Assembly: GCA_964435115.1 (NCBI GenBank)
Contig: CAYSYM010000018.1
Location: 1 to 63,161 of the forward strand
Source of the DNA: CAYSYM01 sp964435115
GTDB taxonomy: Bacteria > Chloroflexota > UBA6077 > CF-72
Direction: 5' to 3'
Length of the DNA: 63,161 nt
The stretch's first letter is position 1, and each line of letters starts with the position of its first letter. Made by a program: the position numbers and the translations under genes. Under the pieces are notes generated by a model that was not told where the DNA came from, ran no database searches, and saw only the letters and a program-made list of their open reading frames with translations. Of this stretch, positions 20,150 to 29,611 are shown in pieces.

Positions 20150-21292
20150 ATGAGACGGGTGCTCCGCTGCGCTCAGGCTGACCCATCGGGCAGGCTGTCG
20201 CGCGACGCGCCCGGAGCTTCGCCGCGGGTGCTGCTGGCGGGTGGTGGCTCGGGTGGCTCGGCGACGCCGGTGCTGGCAGTGGCGCAGGAGCTTCGCCGCC
20301 TGAGACCCGCAACACGCTTCCTGTACGTGGGCACACGTCGCGGCCCGGAGCACGCGCTCGTGGAGGCCCAGGGCCTGCCCTTCGCGGGCATCTCCACAGG
20401 CAAGCTGCGCCGCTACTGGGACCTTCAGAATGTCGTCGACCCGTTCCGGGTCGCTGCCGGCGTGGGTCAGGCGTACCGCCTGGCGCGGGTGTTCCAGCCG
20501 CACCTGGCCTTCGCGGCGGGCGGCTTCGCCAGCGTCCCGCCGCTGGTGGCCGCGCGGCTGGCCGGGGCACAGACGCTCGTCCACCAGCAGGACGTGGAGC
20601 CCGGTCTGGCGAATCGCCTCCTGGTCCCGTTCGCGCGGCGGATCACGGTCGCCCTGCCATCGTCCCTGGCGCGGTTCCCGGCCGGCCGAACGATCGTGGT
20701 CGGCAACCCCGTGCGGCAGGAGATCCTGGAGGCCGATCCCGAGGAGGCGGTCGCGTTGCTGGGGCTGGACCGGACGGCCCCGCTGGTGGTGGTGATGGGC
20801 GGCGGGACCGGCGCGCTGGGACTGAACCGGCTCATCGCAGCGGCGGCCGGGCGCCTGGTTGGCGCCGCCCAGGTTGTCCACCTGACTGGCCGCGGGCGCT
20901 CGGTGGCGGCAGCGCTGGGCTCGCCGCGCTACCGGCCGATCGAGTTCCTGGTGGGCGAGCTGCCGCCCCTGCTGGCGGCGGCGACGCTCGTGGTGACGCG
21001 AGCGGGGATGGGCAGCCTGGCCGAGCTCGCCGCGCTCGGGAAGGCGGCGCTAGTAGTCCCGCTGCCAGGCTCGCACCAGTGGGCGAACGCGCGCGCGTTC
21101 GAGGCGTTGGAAGCGATCGAGGTCGCCGACCAGGATCGTCTGACGCCCGACTCGTTCGCTGACCGCGTGTTGCGCCTGCTCGCCGACGAGCCCCGGCGCG
21201 CTCGCCTGGGCCGGGCGCTGGCGGCGAGCATGCCGCGTGACGCCTCGCGCCGCCTCGCCGAGGAGCTGCTGCGGCTGCTCCCGGCCGGCTAG
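20150..21292 (+). CDS. MurG-like glycosyltransferase (divergent)
   Basis: A GT28-type GT-B enzyme of about 380 residues. It has the order of MurG: glycine-rich loop near residue 30 (LLAGGGSGGSATPVLAVAQEL), HQQDVEPGLANRLL, TIVVGNPVRQEI, VMGGGTGALGLNRLI and the UDP-GlcNAc site VTRAGMGSLAELAALGKAALVVPLPGSHQWANA. MurG adds GlcNAc to lipid I. Here the usual GGTGGH histidine is replaced by Ser, and HEQN is replaced by HQQD. It may therefore be a paralogue with another lipid or sugar acceptor. The first 20 residues look unconserved; a later start is possible. It follows ddl on the same strand. Confidence 0.85.
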   Translation: MRRVLRCAQADPSGRLSRDAPGASPRVLLAGGGSGGSATPVLAVAQELRRLRPATRFLYVGTRRGPEHALVEAQGLPFAGISTGKLRRYWDLQNVVDPFRVAAGVGQAYRLARVFQPHLAFAAGGFASVPPLVAARLAGAQTLVHQQDVEPGLANRLLVPFARRITVALPSSLARFPAGRTIVVGNPVRQEILEADPEEAVALLGLDRTAPLVVVMGGGTGALGLNRLIAAAAGRLVGAAQVVHLTGRGRSVAAALGSPRYRPIEFLVGELPPLLAAATLVVTRAGMGSLAELAALGKAALVVPLPGSHQWANARAFEALEAIEVADQDRLTPDSFADRVLRLLADEPRRARLGRALAASMPRDASRRLAEELLRLLPAG

Positions 21293-21409
21293 AACCCCCC
21301 ACACGGCCTCGTCCTCGCTTTCGCTCGGGGCCGCGCGGGGACCCCACCAGAGCGGCGGATCGCACCGCCGATCGCACCACTGTGACGCCGGCGTTCCGTC
21401 CCACACGGG

Positions 21410-23728
21410 TCAGAGCTCGCCGTTGGCCTCGCGGGCCTCGACGCGGAGGCCACCGTCATCCACCACATCTACCCGGACGCGGTGCCCCTCGCGGAACACG
21501 TCCAGGTCGACCAGCGTACCGGCCACGCGCAGCTTGCGGAGGGAGACGCGGCCCAGCCAGAGCGGCAGCAGCGGCCGCACGCGTAGGACTCCGTGGAGGG
21601 CGTCGGCCTCGAGGCCGAGGATCGCCTGGAGGAGCATGAAGGCGCTCCCCGCGGCCCAGGCCTGCGGGCTGCACGAGACCGGGTACTGGGCGGGCATGGA
21701 GTGGTAGACGCGATCGCGCGTGAAGCCGCAGTACAGCTCGGGCAGTCGGTAGCCGGGCAGGCGCAGGCCGGCGTCGAAGACCTGGCTGGCTACCTCCGCC
21801 GCGGCGGCATCCGCGCCTGCCCGCTTCATGCCCAGGGCGATGACACCGTTGTCGTGCGGCCAGACGGAGCCGTTGTGGTAGCTCATCGGGTTGAAGGTGC
21901 GCGCCCGGCTGGAGAGGGTGCGAATCCCCCAGCCGCTGAGCAGGTCGTCGGCGAGGAGGCGGCGGACTGTAGCCGCAACTTCCTCGCCGCGCAGCATGCC
22001 CGCCCACAGGGCGTGGCCCGGGTTCGAGGTCGCGGTTTGGACCTGCCGCTTGTTGCCGTCGAGGGCCATCGCCCAGAACCGACCGCCGTCGTCTGGCATG
22101 GCGAACGCCTCCACGTAGCGCTGCCGCAAGCGCTCGGCCTGCTCCTGCTCGGCGCGCGCCCGCTCTGGCTGGCCGAGCCACCCGAACAGGTCGGCCGCGG
22201 CGTGCCGGGCTGCGAACGCGTACGCCTGCACCTCGGCCAGCGCGATCGGGGTGGGCGCGAGCGTGCCGTCGCGGTGGGCGACGGCGTCGTGGGAGTCCTT
22301 CCAGCCCTGGTTCCGCATGCCGCGCGGGGAGCGCGTCTGGTACTCCACGAAGCCGTCCCTGTCTGCGTCGCCGTAGGTGTCCAGCCAGGCGAGGGCGCGC
22401 TCGGCGTTGGGCAGCAGCCGTCGGGCTAGCGCGAGGTCCCCGGTCCAGTGGACGTACTCGCCAAGCGCCATCACGAAGAGCGGGGTCGAGTCGACGCTTC
22501 CGTAGTAGGGCGTGTGGGGAACCGCCCCGAGCTTCGCCAGCTCTCCCAGTCGTACCTCGTGCAGGATCTTGCCCGGCTCCTCATCGCGGAAGTCGTCCAC
22601 CCTGGTGCCCTGGTGCTCGGCGAGGAAGCGCAGCGTGCCGGCGGCCAGCTCCGGCCGGAGCGGGAGCGTCTGCATGGCGGCGATGAGACTGTCGCGACCG
22701 AAGGGCACGGCGAACCAGGGGATGCCGGCCGCGGGCACCAGGTTGCCCTCGAAGCGGTCGGTCAGGAGCCGCAGGTCGTCGACGGCCTGGCGCAGGAGCC
22801 TGTCGAACACCTCGTGGTCGGTCTCGATCCGGGTCCGCTCGGCGTCCCAGGCCCTGTAGGACCCGCGGATGTGGGCGAACGCGTCGTCCATGGAGACGCC
22901 GTCGTGCTCGGCGTCGTCGGCGCCGCCCAGCTCGGGCCGGACGTGCACGCTGATCGAGCGGGCCTCCATGGAGGGCAGCTCGAGGTCGAAGACGGCCGCT
23001 GCCGTGGGCGGCAGGGTCGGCGGGTCGACGCGAACGTCGCCGACGCCGGCGAGGCCCGGCACCACTTCACCCGAGCCGAGCGTGCGCAGGCGATCGCTGA
23101 TGATCTCCACGCTCGAAGGTCGTGGGCGGAAGGTGATGTGGGTCCGCCGCCGCGTCGCGTCACGTCCAACGTACTCGAGCACGAGGCCGTCGCCGAGGAC
23201 CCTGGGTGGGAGCACCTCGCCGCGTTCGTGCGCTCCGGCCACGGCGTGGCCCCGCACCTCGAACATGTCGCGGAAGTCGGAGCCCACCGTGAGCCGCACC
23301 GTCACGCGCACCGGGTGGGGGTTGTAGTTGAAGAGGCCCAGCCGCTCGTGCAGCCCCTCGTGCAGGAAGCGGTTTCGACGCACGCTCAGCGTGCGTCGGG
23401 CGGCGGCCGGCTCGCCGTTCGGCCCGAGGAGGGTGTCATTGGCGAACTGGAGGTTGTTCATGAAGCTCAGCTCGCCCGCTGCCGAGAGCAGGATCAGCCG
23501 CGTGCCGCTGAGGTCGAGCTCGAAGAGGCTGAGGAAGCGGGTGTCCTGGTAGTACAGGCCGTGGCCTTCGACGTTGAGCGCCTTGACGTCGCCGGCGCGG
23601 TCGGCGACGAGGAAGAGCTGCCCTTCCTTCAGGACGCTGCGCTCGAGGACCGAGCCAGTCTGGATTGCGACCATACCGACGACGCGCCCGGGCTCAGGCG
23701 CTCGCTCGCTCACCGTGCGGCGCCGCAC
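21410..23728 (-). CDS. Amylo-alpha-1,6-glucosidase / glycogen debranching-type enzyme
   Basis: A protein of up to 772 residues. The N-terminal beta domain reads VLKEGQLFLVADRAGDVKALNVEGHGLYYQDTRFLSLFELDLSG; the C-terminal (alpha/alpha)6 barrel contains GIPWFAVPFGRDSLIAAMQTL, YYGSVDSTPLFVMALGEYVHWTGD and GWKDSHDAV, and ends TFNPMSYHNGSVWPHDNGVIALGMKR. This is the GH133-like group annotated as glycogen debranching. The catalytic acidic residues are plausibly in FGRDS and SVDSTP. Three starts are possible: GTG 23728, GTG 23713 and ATG 23674, the last just before the conserved part. Single gene, no glycogen genes beside it. Confidence 0.88.
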   Translation of the reverse strand: MRRRTVSERAPEPGRVVGMVAIQTGSVLERSVLKEGQLFLVADRAGDVKALNVEGHGLYYQDTRFLSLFELDLSGTRLILLSAAGELSFMNNLQFANDTLLGPNGEPAAARRTLSVRRNRFLHEGLHERLGLFNYNPHPVRVTVRLTVGSDFRDMFEVRGHAVAGAHERGEVLPPRVLGDGLVLEYVGRDATRRRTHITFRPRPSSVEIISDRLRTLGSGEVVPGLAGVGDVRVDPPTLPPTAAAVFDLELPSMEARSISVHVRPELGGADDAEHDGVSMDDAFAHIRGSYRAWDAERTRIETDHEVFDRLLRQAVDDLRLLTDRFEGNLVPAAGIPWFAVPFGRDSLIAAMQTLPLRPELAAGTLRFLAEHQGTRVDDFRDEEPGKILHEVRLGELAKLGAVPHTPYYGSVDSTPLFVMALGEYVHWTGDLALARRLLPNAERALAWLDTYGDADRDGFVEYQTRSPRGMRNQGWKDSHDAVAHRDGTLAPTPIALAEVQAYAFAARHAAADLFGWLGQPERARAEQEQAERLRQRYVEAFAMPDDGGRFWAMALDGNKRQVQTATSNPGHALWAGMLRGEEVAATVRRLLADDLLSGWGIRTLSSRARTFNPMSYHNGSVWPHDNGVIALGMKRAGADAAAAEVASQVFDAGLRLPGYRLPELYCGFTRDRVYHSMPAQYPVSCSPQAWAAGSAFMLLQAILGLEADALHGVLRVRPLLPLWLGRVSLRKLRVAGTLVDLDVFREGHRVRVDVVDDGGLRVEAREANGEL

Positions 23729-23923
23729 GGCCGGGCGGGGTGGGTAGGGAGACTGTCTGGAGGGTCAGGACGAGGTGTGTCACTCAGCCGTATTATCGCC
23801 GCCGGCTGCGCCGAGCAAGAACCGGTGGTCGTCGCCGAGGTGTCTCGGGCGCCGGGCGAGATAAGGGGTCAGTCGCCGGGGCCGACCTGCGCACGTCCCC
23901 TGGTAGCCGCCGGACCTGCCGGC

Positions 23924-25192
23924 TCAGAGCTGAACGATCTGCTCGCGGGCCTCGCCCACGCCGATGAGCTGCACCGGCGTCTCCAGGAGCACCTCGAGAC
24001 GTCGCACGTATGCCTGGGCGCTGGCAGGTAGGTCGTCCCAGCCGCGGGCGCCGGTCAGCGGCTCGTCCCAGCCGGGGAAGCGCTCGTAGATCGGCCGGCA
24101 GCACGCCAGCGTCTCGGCGACCGTCGGGAAGAAGGCGATCTCCTCGCCCCCGGCGTCGTAGGCGGTGCACACCCACAGCTCGTCGAACCCGGTGAGGATG
24201 TCCAGGCGCGTCAGCGCGATGCCGTCGAACGCGTTGATGCGGGCCGAGTGGCGCGCGGCGACCGCGTCGAACCACCCGATACGTCGCGGCCGGCCGGTCG
24301 TGGTGCCGTACTCGCTGCCCGCCTGGCGGATGCGGCCGGCGGTCGCGTCGTGCAGCTCGGTGGGGAAAGGCCCTTCGCCGACGCGGGTGCAGTAGGCCTT
24401 GTAGACGCCGATCGCCCGGGTGAGCCGCCGCGGTCCGATGCCGGCGCCCTGGAGCAGGCCGGCCACGGTGCAGGCGCTGCTGGTGACGTAGGGGTAGGTG
24501 CCGTGGTCGAGGTCGAGCAGCGTGGCGTGCGCGCCTTCCAGCAGGACCTGGCGGCCGCGTGCGACCGCCTCGTCGACCAGCGGCTGCGCTTCGGCGATGT
24601 AGGGGCGCAGGCGTTCCGCCGCGCTGAGCACCTCATCGGCCACGCGGGCGGCGTCCAGGGGCTCGATCCACAGGCTCGCGAGCTCAAGGTTCTTGCGCTC
24701 CAGCACGAACCGCAGCCTGGCGCGAAAGTCGTCGGCCGACAGCAGGTCGCCGACGCGGAGGCCGATGCGGCGGACCTTGTCCACGTACGTGGGCCCGATG
24801 CCGCGGCCGGTCGTCCCGATCTTGCGTTCCCCGCGGCCAGAGTCCTCGGCCTGGTCGATCAGCGGGTGGTAGGGGAGGACGAGGTGCGCGGCGGCGCTGA
24901 TCCGCAGATTGCTGGTGTCGACGCCGCGCTCGGCGAGCGCGTCCAGCTCGGCGACGAGCGCCCCCGGGTTCACCACCACCCCTGGCCCAATGACGCACAG
25001 AGCGCGCGGGTTGAAGATGCCCGCGGGGATCAGGTGGACGGCGAAGCGGCCCTGCTCGTTGACGACGGTGTGGCCCGCGTTCGCCCCGCCGTGGCCGCGG
25101 ATCACCATGTCCGCGTCGCGCGCGAGCAGGTCGACGACCTTGCCCTTCCCTTCGTCGCCCCACAGCCCGCCGACGACGGCCGTCACAGGCAC
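23924..25192 (-). CDS. purA: Adenylosuccinate synthetase
   Basis: 422 residues catalysing GTP-dependent IMP plus aspartate to adenylosuccinate. N-terminal GDEGKGKVVD loop with the catalytic Asp, GGANAGHTV with the catalytic His, RKIGTTGRGIGPTYVDKVRR, LLEGAHATLLDLDHGTYPYVTSSACTVAG and the C-terminal substrate loop GSEYGTTTGRPRRIGWFD are all present. The frame is open far upstream, but GTG at 25192 gives the standard N-terminus. Monocistronic: 195 bases to the glucosidase start and 196 to rfbB. Confidence 0.96.
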   Translation of the reverse strand: MPVTAVVGGLWGDEGKGKVVDLLARDADMVIRGHGGANAGHTVVNEQGRFAVHLIPAGIFNPRALCVIGPGVVVNPGALVAELDALAERGVDTSNLRISAAAHLVLPYHPLIDQAEDSGRGERKIGTTGRGIGPTYVDKVRRIGLRVGDLLSADDFRARLRFVLERKNLELASLWIEPLDAARVADEVLSAAERLRPYIAEAQPLVDEAVARGRQVLLEGAHATLLDLDHGTYPYVTSSACTVAGLLQGAGIGPRRLTRAIGVYKAYCTRVGEGPFPTELHDATAGRIRQAGSEYGTTTGRPRRIGWFDAVAARHSARINAFDGIALTRLDILTGFDELWVCTAYDAGGEEIAFFPTVAETLACCRPIYERFPGWDEPLTGARGWDDLPASAQAYVRRLEVLLETPVQLIGVGEAREQIVQL

Positions 25193-25388
25193 GCCGCACC
25201 TCGTCTCCAGAGTGGCACGTCGATGGATGATACGGGAGGCGGGGGGCTGACCCGCCCCGCACCGGTCCTCGTCGGGGTGGGCGCCACTTCCGCCCGGCGG
25301 GCACGTCCGTCCTCGCCCTCGCGGTGTAACGGCGCGGGTAGGCAGCGCACCGTCGACGGACCGTCGGTCACCTCCGCGGCGCGTGGGC

Positions 25389-26453
25389 TCACCGGGTGGT
25401 GGCTGACGGCTGGTGGTCGACCCGCGTCGACTGTGCGAAGCGCGCTCGGTTGCCGTAGTTCCGCTCGTAGTAGGCGCGGTAGGCGCCGGACTTGATCGGG
25501 CGCCACCATGCCTCATTCGCCTCGTACCAGCGGACCGTCTCGGCAAGGCCACGCGCAAATGGCCACCTGGGCTGCCAGCCGAGCGCTAGCAGCTTCGACG
25601 GGTCCACCCGGTAGCGGCGATCGTGGGCCGGACGATCCACCACGAAGCTGATCAGGGACTCCGGCCGGCCGAGCAGGCGCAGGATCTCGCGGCTCACCTC
25701 CAGGTTCGGCGGGAGCGCGTCTTCCGGTTCCGGGGTGCCCACGTTGTAGACCTCGCCCGGTGTGCCGCGGCGCAGCACGACGTCGACGCCGGAGACGAAG
25801 TCCTCCACATGCGTCCACTGGCGCCGCTGCTGGCCGTCGCCGTAGACGGGGAGCGGGAGGTCATCGAGCGCGTTGGTGACGTGCAGTGGGATGAGCTTCT
25901 CCGGATACTGGTACGGGCCGTAGGCGTTCGCTCCCCGCGCCACCAGCGCGGGCAAGCCGTAGGTCTTACAGTACGCCTGCACCAGCAGCTCGCCGCCCGC
26001 CTTGGACGCGGAGTACGGGCTGGTAGGGTCCAGCCTGTCGGCCTCGCGTGAGGCGCCGGCAAGCACGGCGCCGTACACCTCATCCGTGCTCACCTGGACG
26101 AAGCGCACCATGCCCGTCCTGCGAGCCGCTTCGGCGAGCACCCAGGTCCCGTGGACATCCGTGCGAACGAAGTCGCCCGCGTCGAGGATGCTGCGATCGA
26201 CGTGCGTCTCGGCGGCGAAGTTCACCAGTGCGTCGGCGCCCGAGAGCAGCTCGGCCACGACCGTGGCGTCGCAGATGTCGCCGTGGTGGAAGCTGAAGCC
26301 CGGCTCCCCCCGCGCCTCGCGCAGGTTCTCCAGGTTCCCGGCGTAGGTCAGCTTGTCCAGGACGACCACCTCGTCCCGCGGGTGGTGCTGGAGCGTCCAG
26401 CGGACGAAGGCGGAGCCGATGAAGCCGGCCCCGCCGGTGACCAGCAGCCGCAC
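25389..26453 (-). CDS. rfbB: dTDP-glucose 4,6-dehydratase
   Basis: An extended SDR of 354 residues. NAD-binding GGAGFIGSAF, NFAAETHVDRSI, VSTDEVYGAV with the catalytic Asp and Glu replaced by the standard TDEVYG motif, and YSASKAGGE with the catalytic Tyr and Lys. It converts dTDP-glucose to dTDP-4-keto-6-deoxyglucose for deoxysugars such as rhamnose. GTG start at 26453 overlaps the rfbA stop by one base. rfbC and rfbD are not in the window, so the final sugar is unknown. Confidence 0.94.
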   Translation of the reverse strand: MRLLVTGGAGFIGSAFVRWTLQHHPRDEVVVLDKLTYAGNLENLREARGEPGFSFHHGDICDATVVAELLSGADALVNFAAETHVDRSILDAGDFVRTDVHGTWVLAEAARRTGMVRFVQVSTDEVYGAVLAGASREADRLDPTSPYSASKAGGELLVQAYCKTYGLPALVARGANAYGPYQYPEKLIPLHVTNALDDLPLPVYGDGQQRRQWTHVEDFVSGVDVVLRRGTPGEVYNVGTPEPEDALPPNLEVSREILRLLGRPESLISFVVDRPAHDRRYRVDPSKLLALGWQPRWPFARGLAETVRWYEANEAWWRPIKSGAYRAYYERNYGNRARFAQSTRVDHQPSATTR

Positions 26454-27238
26454 TAGACGGCCACGGGCTCGGCGTCCGGGTGGCGCGCCGGCGTCGGCGG
26501 CCGGTTCACCCCGTGCCGCCGGACGTAGTCGATCACCGCGTAGTAGACCTCGATCGACTCGCCGGCGTCGCCCCAGAAGCCCTGGATGGTGTCGTACTCC
26601 ATGAGCCCACGGTCGACGTAGGCGTTGTTGACGTCGGTGATCTCCAGCTCGCCCCGGCCGGAGGGCTTGAGCCGCCTGACGATGTCGAACACGAAGGGGT
26701 CGTACATGTACACGCCGATGACCGCGTACTGGCTGGGCGGCGTCTCAGGCTTCTCGCGGATGAAGGTGAGACGGTCATCTTTGCCGAAGATTGGCACGCC
26801 CAGGTGCCGCAGGTGGGTCGGGTCTTCGATCTCCTTGAGCAAGATGCGCCCGCCACGCTCCTGGCGGCGGAAGTTCTCCACGTACGGGGCGATCGACTCA
26901 CCGAGGATGTTATCGCCCAGCATCACGATCACCTTGTCGCCGTCGACGAACGGCTCGCACAGACCGAGGGCTTCGGCGATGCCCCCGGCCCGCGCCTGGT
27001 AGCTGAACTGGAGGCGCTTGAGCCCGAACTCGCTGCCATTGCCGAGCAGCGGCAGGAACTCCCCGGCGTGATTGCCGCCGGTGACCACCATGATCTCGTC
27101 CACCCCGGCCGCCACGAGCGTCTCGATGGGGTAGAAGATCATCGGCTTGTCGTAGACGGGCAGCAGGTGCTTGTTGGTGATGCGTGTCAGCGGGTGGAGT
27201 CGCGAGCCGGTGCCGCCGGCCAGGATGACACCCCTCAT
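26453..27238 (-). CDS. rfbA: Glucose-1-phosphate thymidylyltransferase
   Basis: 261 residues with the nucleotidyltransferase signature LAGGTGSRLHPLTRITNKHLLPVYDKPMIFYPI, VMLGDNI for magnesium binding, and ELEITDVNNAYVDRG. It makes dTDP-glucose, the substrate of the adjacent rfbB product. Shorter than the usual 290 residues at the C-terminus, as in the RmlA-like group of Gram-positives and archaea. Start is at 27238. Confidence 0.93.
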   Translation of the reverse strand: MRGVILAGGTGSRLHPLTRITNKHLLPVYDKPMIFYPIETLVAAGVDEIMVVTGGNHAGEFLPLLGNGSEFGLKRLQFSYQARAGGIAEALGLCEPFVDGDKVIVMLGDNILGESIAPYVENFRRQERGGRILLKEIEDPTHLRHLGVPIFGKDDRLTFIREKPETPPSQYAVIGVYMYDPFVFDIVRRLKPSGRGELEITDVNNAYVDRGLMEYDTIQGFWGDAGESIEVYYAVIDYVRRHGVNRPPTPARHPDAEPVAV

Positions 27239-27293
27239 CGAGAGCCCTCCGCGGCGTGGCCCTCAGCTGCCGGCGACGTCACCTGCCCCCCAG

Positions 27294-27375
27294 CCCCAAG
27301 TACCGACCCTCCAGCACCCGGTGCCCGACACCCGACACCCAGTACCCACCACCCGCTCCCTGGCACCCGGCCCCC
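27294..27375. repeat. C-rich degenerate short tandem repeat
   Basis: About 80 bases between rfbA and the BY-kinase gene consist of imperfect ACCC-rich units of 7 to 9 bases (CACCCGG, CGACACCC, AGTACCC, CACCACCCG). It is one-sided in C over G and looks like slippage-grown DNA. No reading frame or hairpin is obvious. Confidence 0.5.
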
Positions 27376-27377
27376 CA

Positions 27378-28109
27378 TCAGTAGGTGTACTGCCTGGCGT
27401 CGGCGCGGACGCCGCTCAGGACGACGCCCAGAATGCGGGCGTGCACGCGTTCCAGGTGCTCCTTCGCCTGCCGGGCGAGGTCGCGCCTGGTCCGGCCGGC
27501 GCCGACCACGAGCACCACGCCGTCGAGGCGCGGCGCCAGGACGGCCGTATCGGCCAGCACGGCCACGGGCGCGGTGTCGAACAGGATGTAGTCGGCCTGC
27601 TCCGAGAGCAGCGCCAGCACGTGGTCGAGCTTCCTGGAGGCGAGCAGCTCGGTGGGGCTGGGCGGCAGCGGCCCGCTGGTGAGCACGCGCAGCCCGGGGA
27701 CGAGCGTGTCCTGCAGCGGCAGGGGCGCGGCCGCGTTGGCCAGCGCCGCAGTCGTGAGGCCTTCGCGGTTCTCCAGGCCGAAGAGCAGGTGCAGGGATGG
27801 CTGGCGCAGGTCGGCATCCACGGCGATGACCCGGTGTCCACCTTCGGCCAGCGCGATCGCCAGGTTCGCCACGGTGGTTGTCTTCCCCTCGGCGACGCCC
27901 GGGCTCGTGACGGCCACCCGCCGCACCTCCTCGTCCACGCCGGCGAACCGGAGGTTGACGCCGAGGGTGCGGTAGGCCTCGGCGGCGGCGGAGCGAGGAT
28001 CGGCGAGCATGACCAGGTGCGCGTGGCTGGTGGGCGCGGTGGCCGAGCGCCCGTTGGGCGAGGGTGCCACGGAGGGTGGAACGGTCTCGGCGGGGTGTCG
28101 TGATGCCAT
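27378..28109 (-). CDS. BY-kinase type exopolysaccharide tyrosine kinase (CpsD/CapB-like)
   Basis: 243 residues. Walker A is VTSPGVAEGKTTT (68-80), Walker A' VIAVDADLRQP (95-104) and Walker B DYILFDTAP near 180. The N-terminal 35 residues are disordered and the C-terminus ends RQYTY, a short tyrosine pair suited to autophosphorylation. It has no membrane domain, so it is the separate cytoplasmic kinase that works with a Wzz/CapA-like activator, encoded just upstream. It controls polymer length and export. Confidence 0.88.
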   Translation of the reverse strand: MASRHPAETVPPSVAPSPNGRSATAPTSHAHLVMLADPRSAAAEAYRTLGVNLRFAGVDEEVRRVAVTSPGVAEGKTTTVANLAIALAEGGHRVIAVDADLRQPSLHLLFGLENREGLTTAALANAAAPLPLQDTLVPGLRVLTSGPLPPSPTELLASRKLDHVLALLSEQADYILFDTAPVAVLADTAVLAPRLDGVVLVVGAGRTRRDLARQAKEHLERVHARILGVVLSGVRADARQYTY

Positions 28110-28141
28110 GGCGGTGCGTGTCCTTCTCGGCAGGGGCCGGC

Positions 28142-28897
28142 CTAGCGGTTCGAGGCCGCCGCGACCGGCGGCGGAGCGGTGCCGCCGGGTGGCTGGACGG
28201 ACGGGCGGTGGACGGCGCGAGCGGGCGCGTAGAGCGGTACGAGCCCGATCACCGGGAGGGCGAGGACGCGGCGAACGTCGTCTGGCGACTTGAGCGTGTC
28301 GTCGAGGTAGGCGAGGCCGACGACGACGCCGGCGGCAGCCAGCAGCCCGAGCACGGCTGCCACCGGGACGAGCACGCGCGTGAGCGGCCAGGTGAGGACC
28401 GCCGCGCTCTGGCGGTCGAGCACGGTCAGGATGACCTGTTCCTCGCGCAGCTTGGACTGCTGCTCCGCGTTGTGGCGCTGGGTGTACACGTCGGCGATCT
28501 CCAGCGCCATCCGCTCGGCACGGGCGGCGTCCACGTCTTCGACGTCGAGGCGGATCTGGTTGCTGTCCTGGACCGGCTCGGCCTTGGTGAGCGCGAGCAT
28601 CCGCTCGGGTGGGAGGTCCAGACTCAGGTTGGCGTCGACCGTGCGCATGATGCTCAGCTGGCGCATCTGCTCGGCGAGCGGCCGAAGCTGGCGTTCGAGC
28701 GCCAGCGTGTTGCCGTAGTCAAAGCGGCCGGTGGCCTGGATCCAGACGGTCGAGCGCCAGCGAGGCTCGACCCACGGCAGCTTGGTGTAGCCGTAGGCAG
28801 CGGCGCCCGCCAGCAGCGCGGCGACGACGAGAACCCACCACCGCTCCCGGAGCACGCGAAGCGCGTCGCCCAGGGTCAGCTGCACGGGCCCACCCAT
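28142..28897 (-). CDS. Wzz/CapA-like chain-length protein (second copy)
   Basis: 251 residues. One N-terminal membrane helix (about 20-38) and one C-terminal (about 172-195) flank an extracytoplasmic part, the two-helix hairpin topology of Wzz proteins. LALTKAEPVQDSNQIRLDVEDVDAARAERMALEIADVYTQRHN is the conserved beta-strand and helix region (SNVIxI-type). The C-terminal tail DDTLKSPDDVRRVLALPVIGLVP is the hallmark that precedes or contacts a BY-kinase. It lies 32 bases upstream of the kinase gene. Confidence 0.85.
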   Translation of the reverse strand: MGGPVQLTLGDALRVLRERWWVLVVAALLAGAAAYGYTKLPWVEPRWRSTVWIQATGRFDYGNTLALERQLRPLAEQMRQLSIMRTVDANLSLDLPPERMLALTKAEPVQDSNQIRLDVEDVDAARAERMALEIADVYTQRHNAEQQSKLREEQVILTVLDRQSAAVLTWPLTRVLVPVAAVLGLLAAAGVVVGLAYLDDTLKSPDDVRRVLALPVIGLVPLYAPARAVHRPSVQPPGGTAPPPVAAASNR

Positions 28898-28909
28898 CGC
28901 ATCGGACGC

Positions 28910-29611
28910 TCAGGCCAGCGCGCCACGCCGGGCGCGTGGAATCTCGCCGAGCACGGGCAGCGCCAGGTCACGCTCCACGTCCCGGCGGCCGCGGACACTC
29001 TGGTCGAGGTAGTCGAGCAGGAAGGCGAGGGCGAGTCCCAGGAAGAGGCCGACGACGGTCCGCAGACCGATCTCGGTAGCCAGCCCGATCGAGCTCGCGC
29101 CACGCTGCGTCACCGGGCTGCTAACAATGCTGACCTGGCCCCTGTAGGCCGCCATCGCCGTCATGGCGCTGCTCGCCCGGGCGGGGTCGTTGAGCACGCG
29201 GACCATCGCCTCGCCGATCGCCTGCCCCTGATTCAGGTCGGGCGTGGTGATCGTCACGTCCACCCAGCGGTGGGTCTTCCTGGCGCGTGTGACGCTGGCG
29301 ATGGCGGCGGGCGGGAGGCCGTACCCCAGCTCGCGGCTGACGTCGACCGCGAACGCTTCGCTCGGGATGAGCCCGGTCAGGTCGTCGGCCAGGTACTCCG
29401 CACTCAGGTTCGCGTAGTAGACGGGGTCGTAGTACAGCGCGCTCGCGCGGTCGAGCACCGGGATGGTGCTGACCGCCAGCCGCATCTCGGTCCTGTACGC
29501 CGCGCTGCCTTGCAGCGCCACCACGGTCGACGCCACCAGGGCCGCCAGCGTCAGCGCAGCGGGCAGCCACCACCGTCGCCGGATGATCTCCCAGTACTCA
29601 CGCAGCTCCAT
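28910..29611 (-). CDS. Wzz/CapA-like chain-length protein (first copy)
   Basis: 233 residues with the same topology as the next gene: membrane helix at about 15-34, external domain, second helix at about 185-205 and a cytoplasmic tail DQSVRGRRDVERDLALPVLGEIPRAR. It begins MELREYWEIIRRRWWL, typical for polysaccharide co-polymerases. ATG at 29611 is preceded by GAGGAAG, a usable ribosome site. Two tandem Wzz-like genes suggest a hetero-oligomeric regulator or duplication with divergence. First gene behind the promoter at 29818-29846. Confidence 0.85.
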   Translation of the reverse strand: MELREYWEIIRRRWWLPAALTLAALVASTVVALQGSAAYRTEMRLAVSTIPVLDRASALYYDPVYYANLSAEYLADDLTGLIPSEAFAVDVSRELGYGLPPAAIASVTRARKTHRWVDVTITTPDLNQGQAIGEAMVRVLNDPARASSAMTAMAAYRGQVSIVSSPVTQRGASSIGLATEIGLRTVVGLFLGLALAFLLDYLDQSVRGRRDVERDLALPVLGEIPRARRGALA

